A stretch of 8,825 bases of DNA from Spirochaeta sp. (GTDB taxonomy: Bacteria > Spirochaetota > Spirochaetia > Spirochaetales_E > Spirochaetaceae_B). Shown here piece by piece: positions 5,922 to 8,825 of the stretch. Under the pieces are notes generated by a model, which saw nothing but the letters and a program-made list of their open reading frames with translations, did not search any database and was not told the origin of the DNA. The translations under genes were made by a program, and so were the position numbers. Every line of letters begins with the position of its first letter. The stretch's first letter is position 1. The stretch lies in the NCBI GenBank assembly GCA_030590585.1, contig JAUUYD010000068.1, positions 1 through 8,825 on the forward strand, in the 5' to 3' direction.

Positions 5922-7285
5922 ACGCGGCCGCAGCAGCACGTATTGCCGGCGGCCGCCTGCTGGGGAATCCGGAAGCGGAGATACTGCGGGGACGGGCAGA
6001 TTCCAGGCTTTGCAGGCAGGGAGATTTGTATGTAGCTCTGCCGGGAGAACGGACAGACGGAAGCTTGTATTCTGTACCGGCATGGAAATCAGGAGCTGAA
6101 GTTGTTCTTGCGGATGAGCGGAAGAATATTCCGGATCCTCCCGAGGGCAAGGCCCTGATTACGGTCTCCGACCCACTTGCCGCTTTACAGGAACTTGGCA
6201 GACGCCGGCGAATGGAGTCAAAGGACCTCAGGGTTATCGGTATTACGGGTAGTAACGGAAAAACCACAACAAAAGAAATCCTGGCTTCAATACTCGTTGA
6301 CTGGAGAGGGGATTCGGTCCTTGTCACCGAGGGTAACTATAATTCTGAAATCGGATTGGCTCTTACACTCCTTGATTTGCGGCCGCGGCATAATTTGGCC
6401 GTTCTGGAAATGGGTATGAACCGTATCGGAGAAATGGCCCTGCTTGCAGATCTGGCGAAACCTCAAATTGCTGTGATTACCAATATCGGCAGTGCGCATG
6501 TCGGCATGCTTGGTTCCAGAGATGCCCTGGCCGTTGAAAAACGTTCGATTTTCAACGGCGCTGATAAGGATTCGTCTGCCGTAATCTGCTTTGATGAACC
6601 CCGAAGTAAATTTCTGCTGGATGGTTATCCGGGTAATGTCAGATTTTTCGGTGATTGGGGTACCGGCGGTTGGGATTCTTATGTTGATCTCGGCTCCAGG
6701 GGCTACACCTTGATTCGGTATGGTAAAGAAATTCATTTTCAGCTTCCGGGGATGCACAATCTGATGAATGCCATGGCTGCTGTTGAGGCAGCATTGATTG
6801 TCGGAGCACCGGAAGATTCAATCGTCAGAGGACTAAGCTCGGTATCGCCTCTGCCCGGGCGTTCTGAGATTATAAAAGGCGCGGTAACTGTAATTCGGGA
6901 CGGCTACAATGCCAATCCTGAGTCCCTTACCGCGGCATTGGAATTATTTTCGTCAATTTCGGTAACAGGCCGTCGAATACTCGTACTTGGAGAATTACTT
7001 GAACTGGGTGAAGAAACAGATTCAGCACTGCGGCAGGCCGGGGGAGCGGTTGCCGGGATAAGTCCTGATTATGTTTTTCTGTTCGGTGAATCTCTGATGG
7101 TGCTGAAGGATGCGGTTCTGAAATCAGGTTATATGGGTGAGATCGATCTTTTCTCTGATATGAAGAAGCTGCAGAACGCACTCTCTTCGTATCTTGAAAC
7201 CGGTGATCTTGTTCTGCTTAAAGGGTCTCGGGGAAGCGCCCTGGAACGTCTGGATCAAACAATACAGGAGGTCAGTTCCGGGTAA
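5918..7285 (+). CDS. murF: UDP-N-acetylmuramoyl-tripeptide--D-alanyl-D-alanine ligase MurF
   Basis: A 455-residue cytoplasmic Mur ligase that adds D-Ala-D-Ala to UDP-MurNAc-tripeptide using ATP. The N-terminal substrate domain includes RADSRLCRQGDLYVALPGERTDG (26-48). The ATP P-loop is TGSNGKTTTKE (110-120). Further Mur signatures: LAVLEMGMNRIGEMALLADLAKP (160-182, E164), ITNIGSAHVGMLGS (187-200, H194), LPGMHNLMNAMAA (276-288), DGYNANPESL (328-337), LGELLELGEE (357-366) and LLKGSRGSALERL (433-445). The NANP motif and the RGSALERL ending favour MurF over MurE. It overlaps ftsL by ATGA; GGAGGG at 5907-5912 is 5 nt from the ATG. Neither ftsI nor murE, often found between ftsL and murF, is present here. 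Confidence 0.96.
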   Translation: MNAAAAARIAGGRLLGNPEAEILRGRADSRLCRQGDLYVALPGERTDGSLYSVPAWKSGAEVVLADERKNIPDPPEGKALITVSDPLAALQELGRRRRMESKDLRVIGITGSNGKTTTKEILASILVDWRGDSVLVTEGNYNSEIGLALTLLDLRPRHNLAVLEMGMNRIGEMALLADLAKPQIAVITNIGSAHVGMLGSRDALAVEKRSIFNGADKDSSAVICFDEPRSKFLLDGYPGNVRFFGDWGTGGWDSYVDLGSRGYTLIRYGKEIHFQLPGMHNLMNAMAAVEAALIVGAPEDSIVRGLSSVSPLPGRSEIIKGAVTVIRDGYNANPESLTAALELFSSISVTGRRILVLGELLELGEETDSALRQAGGAVAGISPDYVFLFGESLMVLKDAVLKSGYMGEIDLFSDMKKLQNALSSYLETGDLVLLKGSRGSALERLDQTIQEVSSG

Positions 7286-7307
7286 CCGATAAGAACTGGG
7301 AGGGGTA

Positions 7308-8387
7308 ATGATTAAAGATATTCTCTATCCTTTGGTGGATTACGACAAAGCGTTTAATATTTTTCAATATATCAGTTTTCGTGCTGCATATGCGGCAGTT
7401 ACAGCTTTACTCATTTCCTTTCTTTTGGGTCCCTGGGTAATCAGAAAGCTGGCACAGCTCAAACTTGGACAGGAAATACGCGTTGACGGACCCCAGTCGC
7501 ATTTATCAAAAGCAGGCACACCGACGATGGGGGGCACGCTTATCGTTATTGCTTTTATTGTTTCTGTTATTCTCTGGCAGGAATTATCGCTGAACTATAC
7601 ATGGATTATTATTCTTGCGGCTCTGGGCCTTGCGGCTCTGGGCTTTACTGATGATTTTCTTAAGATCACAAGAAAAAATTCCGACGGCCTGCGTGCCAGT
7701 GTCAAATTTTCCGGACAGGTAATCGTGTCTTTTGCGGTAATGCTCTTTATTTATCTGACTCAAAACGACCAGACCACATTACTTTACATCCCGTTTCTTA
7801 AAAATGCCGTTGTAGATCTCGGGATACTGTACATCCCCTTTGGTATGTTAATGATCGTCGGCATGTCCAATTCTATGAATCTGACAGATGGACTTGACGG
7901 TTTGGCAACCGGTCTTACGATAATCAGCTTGATTGCGTTTACGCTTCTTGCCTATCTGACCGGGCATTCTGAATTTGCGCGTTATCTTTTTATTCCCTAT
8001 CTCCCGGGGGCAGGGGAGCTCACCATCAGTGTGACCGCATTGCTGGGCGCGAGTGTGGGCTTTCTGTGGTTCAATTCTCATCCGGCTGAGGTAATGATGG
8101 GCGATACCGGCAGTCTCTCTCTCGGGGGTGTTCTGGCCGTATTTGCCCTTTTACTGAAAAAAGAAATCCTATTGCTCATAATCGGCGGTGTTTTTGTTAT
8201 GGAAACGCTGTCGGTAATCATTCAGGTACTCTATTTCAAGCGGACAGGGAGACGCGTTTTTAAAATGGCGCCTCTTCATCATCATTTTGAACTTTCAGGC
8301 TGGGCGGAGAGCAAAGTTGTTACCCGCTTCTGGATTCTGGGCGGCATGTTTGCAATCCTGGGTCTCAGCACTTTGAAAATTCAGTAG
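7308..8387 (+). CDS. mraY: Phospho-N-acetylmuramoyl-pentapeptide-transferase MraY
   Basis: A 359-residue integral membrane enzyme, the usual length, that moves phospho-MurNAc-pentapeptide from UDP onto undecaprenyl phosphate to make lipid I on the inner face of the cytoplasmic membrane. About ten hydrophobic segments are apparent, from the first near 25-41 to the last near 341-355. Diagnostic motifs: GTPTMGG (70-76), GFTDDFLKI with the Mg-binding/catalytic pair D115-D116, NSMNLTDGLDGLATG (188-202), HPAEVMMGDTGSLSLGG (258-274, with D266) and MAPLHHHFELSGWAESKVVTRFW (320-342, with the HHH at 324-326). All expected key residues are intact. ATG 7308 is preceded by GGGAGGGG (7298-7305). It lies 22 bp after murF and 10 bp before ftsW; no murD intervenes. 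Confidence 0.98.
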   Translation: MIKDILYPLVDYDKAFNIFQYISFRAAYAAVTALLISFLLGPWVIRKLAQLKLGQEIRVDGPQSHLSKAGTPTMGGTLIVIAFIVSVILWQELSLNYTWIIILAALGLAALGFTDDFLKITRKNSDGLRASVKFSGQVIVSFAVMLFIYLTQNDQTTLLYIPFLKNAVVDLGILYIPFGMLMIVGMSNSMNLTDGLDGLATGLTIISLIAFTLLAYLTGHSEFARYLFIPYLPGAGELTISVTALLGASVGFLWFNSHPAEVMMGDTGSLSLGGVLAVFALLLKKEILLLIIGGVFVMETLSVIIQVLYFKRTGRRVFKMAPLHHHFELSGWAESKVVTRFWILGGMFAILGLSTLKIQ

Positions 8388-8390
8388 GAG
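8386..8390 (+). promoter_or_regulatory. Ribosome binding site that fixes the TTG start of ftsW
   Basis: AGGAG shares its first two bases with the mraY TAG stop (8385-8387) and lies 7 nt before TTG 8398. The next in-frame ATG (8455) has no site at a usable distance, so TTG 8398 is the favoured start. The overlap suggests coupled translation with mraY. Confidence 0.75.
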
Positions 8391-8397
8391 CAGTTTT

Positions 8398-8825
8398 TTG
8401 CATATCGGGATATTCAGGGCGGAGCGACTCGGCGGAAATGAGCCGTTGAAAGGCATGCTGGCTGTGCAGTTTCTGCTGGCTTCCATCGGTGCTGTCTTTC
8501 TATTTTCCGCATCCTGGTATTTTGCACGAACGATTTTCGGAGATCCGTTCCGGATATGGCGAAGACAACTTATTTGGATGCTCATCGGTTTGATCGGTGC
8601 ATTGACTATAACAAAAATTCCCAAGGGGTGGATTCGCAGATCTGTTCCATTTCTTGTCTGGGCGGCATTGATACTCAATCTGCTCACATATCTGCCGGGT
8701 ATCGGGTACTCCTCCGGAGGCGCCAGGCGTTGGGTCGAAATGTTCGGTTTCACCTTTCAGCCCTCTGAATTAACCCGGGTTGTTCTTGTCCTTTATCTTG
8801 CAAGAATGCTTGAAAAAAATGAAAA
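8398..8825 (+). CDS. ftsW: FtsW, SEDS-family septal peptidoglycan polymerase (N-terminal part)
   Basis: An open frame of 142 codons running off the right edge, from TTG 8398. Hydrophobic segments lie near residues 20-40, 56-73 and 84-99, consistent with the first membrane helices of a SEDS protein. The key signature GARRWVEMFGFTFQPSELTRVVLVLYLARML (108-138) contains the conserved GarRW and QPSEL motifs of FtsW/RodA. Proteins of this family polymerise lipid II into glycan strands, FtsW doing so at the septum with a class B penicillin-binding protein. About 230 or more residues are missing. RodA is the alternative on sequence alone, but the position after mraY in a dcw operon favours FtsW. The penicillin-binding partner gene (ftsI) is not in the cluster part seen here. 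Confidence 0.92.
   Translation, partial: MHIGIFRAERLGGNEPLKGMLAVQFLLASIGAVFLFSASWYFARTIFGDPFRIWRRQLIWMLIGLIGALTITKIPKGWIRRSVPFLVWAALILNLLTYLPGIGYSSGGARRWVEMFGFTFQPSELTRVVLVLYLARMLEKNE

Noticed and set aside
5490..6327. Two long leftward frames (197 and 215 codons) opposite rsmH, ftsL and murF
   Set aside because: Their translations are rich in Ser, Arg and Pro without domains, as expected for shadows of real genes. The rightward frames hold intact catalytic motifs.
7267..7285. GGAGG at 7267-7271 near the end of murF as the ribosome site of a hidden small gene
   Set aside because: No start codon lies at a usable distance before the murF stop, and mraY has its own site at 7298-7305.
8295..8753. 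A 152-codon leftward frame opposite the end of mraY and the start of ftsW
   Set aside because: The rightward strand carries the conserved MraY C-terminus and the FtsW QPSEL motif, and the leftward frame has no family resemblance.

Overview
The window looks like chromosomal DNA of a free-living spirochaete-type bacterium (moderate confidence). It has mid-range G+C and every gene is ordinary core metabolism. I see no transposase, tRNA, rRNA or CRISPR array. The lineage guess rests on two things. One is a DUF4912 protein with a Rho-N-like head next to a GH57 glucan enzyme. The other is a stripped division/cell-wall (dcw) cluster, mraZ-rsmH-ftsL-murF-mraY-ftsW, lacking ftsI, murE and murD, which resembles the cluster I recall from Treponema and relatives.

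Left part (1-3812): an alpha-glucan locus. A GH57/DUF3536 glycosidase runs leftward off the window edge (1319 to 1). A 133-bp divergent promoter region holds a consensus-like rightward promoter and a perfect 13-bp palindrome. A rightward two-gene operon follows: a DUF4912 protein (1453-2184) and, 5 bp later, a complete GH57 enzyme of the DUF1957/branching-enzyme type (2190-3812). The layout suggests joint work on storage or periplasmic alpha-glucan, with the DUF4912 protein as an uncharacterised partner.

Middle (3757-4279): a small leftward STAS-domain gene overlaps the end of the GH57 gene tail to tail by 56 bp. A 226-bp divergent region separates it from mraZ. This region carries a good sigma70-type promoter (TTGACG, 17 bp, TAACAT) followed at once by TGGGA-like boxes on an almost exact 10-bp period, running into the GTG start codon of mraZ. 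It is a textbook type of MraZ autoregulatory operator, but unusually long and reaching into the coding sequence.

Right part (4280-8825): the dcw operon, all rightward and tightly packed. mraZ/rsmH, rsmH/ftsL and ftsL/murF each overlap by 4 bp (GTGA, ATGA, ATGA). mraY follows after 22 bp and ftsW after 10 bp. MraZ should repress the operon, RsmH methylates 16S rRNA, FtsL and FtsW act at the septum, and MurF and MraY make the UDP-MurNAc-pentapeptide and load it onto lipid. ftsW is cut by the right edge. Four starts are non-ATG (STAS GTG, mraZ GTG, rsmH GTG, ftsW TTG).

I did not find a convincing undescribed system. The best leads are the MraZ operator array, the DUF4912-GH57 pairing, and the STAS protein with an altered phosphoacceptor site.
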